From assembly GCA_017380995.1 (NCBI GenBank), contig JAFOCY010000198.1, positions 1 to 5,521 of the forward strand: a stretch of DNA of 5,521 bases. Direction: 5' to 3'. The stretch's first letter is position 1. The number at the start of each line of letters is the position of its first letter. Shown piece by piece: positions 5,257 through 5,521 of this stretch. Source of the DNA: Oscillibacter sp. (GTDB lineage: Bacteria > Bacillota > Clostridia > Oscillospirales > Oscillospiraceae). The notes under the pieces were generated by a model that saw only the letters and a program-made list of their open reading frames with translations, searched no databases and was not told where the DNA came from. Position numbers and translations under genes: made by a program.

Positions 5257-5285
5257 ATTATACTCTATTATCCGCACAAATTCAA
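5257..5285 (-). promoter_or_regulatory. sigma-A promoter of the DUF1858-trmK-nif3-yebC operon
   Basis: On the minus strand, a -35 box TTGAAT (5285-5280) and a perfect -10 box TATAAT (5262-5257) lie exactly 17 nt apart. The start near 5250 gives a leader of about 50 nt before the DUF1858 ATG. No equally good promoter is seen before the three downstream genes. Confidence 0.8.
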
Positions 5286-5337
5286 TAGAAAATCAAAGAA
5301 AAGGGCGGAAAAGACTTGGAAAAAACTGTCCCCTTCC

Positions 5338-5378
5338 AGGCAAAGGAAAACAGGCGCCCGAAAACCGGACGCCTGTTT
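5338..5378 (-). terminator. intrinsic terminator of the zinc-ribbon gene
   Basis: In minus-strand RNA, 5378-5366 pairs with 5360-5348 (AAACAGGCGUCCG with CGGGCGCCUGUUU; 13 bp including one U-G pair) around a GUUUU loop. The tail reads UCCUUUG, a modest U-tract. It lies about 30 nt past the stop of the gene at 5410 and isolates it from the operon promoter. Confidence 0.75.
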
Positions 5379-5409
5379 CATGCAAGAAACAAAAACTGGA
5401 AACAGCTTT

Positions 5410-5521
5410 TTATCTCTGCTGCTCGCGCATCTTAGCGAAGCACTCGCTGCAATACACGGGACGGTCAGACTTAGGCTCGAAGGGAACCTTAGCTTCGCCG
5501 CCGCAGGCAGCGCAAACAGCG
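5410..5521 (-). CDS. zinc-ribbon protein with two CxxC motifs, N-terminal part outside window
   Basis: Only the last 36 residues are in the window: a CAACGG knuckle near the left edge, then KVPFEPKSDRPVYCSECFAK and a short basic tail to a TAA at 5410-5412. The CxxC...VPF.P..DRPVYCxxC pattern is the C-terminal half of small clostridial and candidate-phyla zinc-ribbon proteins, in which four cysteines bind one zinc. The four visible cysteines are at residues 3, 6, 24 and 27 of the fragment. The role is unknown; nucleic-acid binding is the usual guess for such ribbons. Full-length relatives often have an additional zinc-binding unit at the N-terminus, which cannot be checked here. It has its own terminator, so it belongs to a separate transcription unit from the trmK operon. 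Confidence 0.85.
   Translation of the reverse strand, partial: AVCAACGGEAKVPFEPKSDRPVYCSECFAKMREQQR

Noticed and set aside
1..5521. CRISPR array, tRNA genes, integrase or transposase
   Set aside because: No regularly spaced repeats, no tRNA-like sequence and no recombinase motifs were found on either strand.

Overview
The window suggests a low-to-mid-GC Gram-positive anaerobe of the class Clostridia, probably an Oscillospiraceae/Ruminococcaceae-type gut bacterium. The reasons are a trmK-nif3 pair with a DUF1858 redox-disulfide gene and yebC, a clostridial-type MurD, a two-CxxC zinc-ribbon protein, strong AAGGAG-type ribosome binding sites, TTGACA/TATAAT promoters and a class A RNase P RNA. 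The taxonomic call is inference. No phylogenetic marker was compared.

Layout, left to right. (1) 1-1283, minus: murD, lacking only its C-terminal end, with its own promoter at 1323-1351. (2) 1374-1818, plus: rnpB, with a consensus promoter and a perfect 13-bp intrinsic terminator. murD and rnpB are divergent, and their promoters are packed back to back in about 80 bp. (3) 1819-2690: an AT-rich, gene-poor islet with a broken mini-ORF, a perfect palindrome, a decayed copy of the yebC 3' end followed by a terminator, a 68-residue two-helix membrane protein gene, and a promoter/terminator pair that bounds a structured leader or small RNA of about 100 nt. (4) 2726-5285, minus: a compact operon transcribed leftward in the order DUF1858 protein, trmK, nif3, yebC. 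It has a near-consensus promoter at 5257-5285 and a terminator at 2689-2719. (5) 5345-5521, minus: the 3' end of a zinc-ribbon protein gene and its terminator.

How the genes fit together. The operon combines tRNA methylation (TrmK), a dinuclear-metal Nif3 protein and the YebC/TACO1 translation factor, so translation is a plausible common theme. The small redox-disulfide protein at its head has no defined role. trmK and nif3 overlap by 17 nt. The nif3 stop codon forms part of the yebC ribosome binding site, so those genes are probably translationally coupled. murD (cell wall) and rnpB (tRNA 5' maturation) are ordinary housekeeping genes.

The part worth a second look is the islet between rnpB and yebC. 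It is flanked by two same-orientation copies of the yebC 3' end, which fits either old integration at that site or a decayed duplication. It also carries a candidate small RNA or attenuator directly ahead of an unknown membrane protein. No integrase, transposase or CRISPR array is visible.
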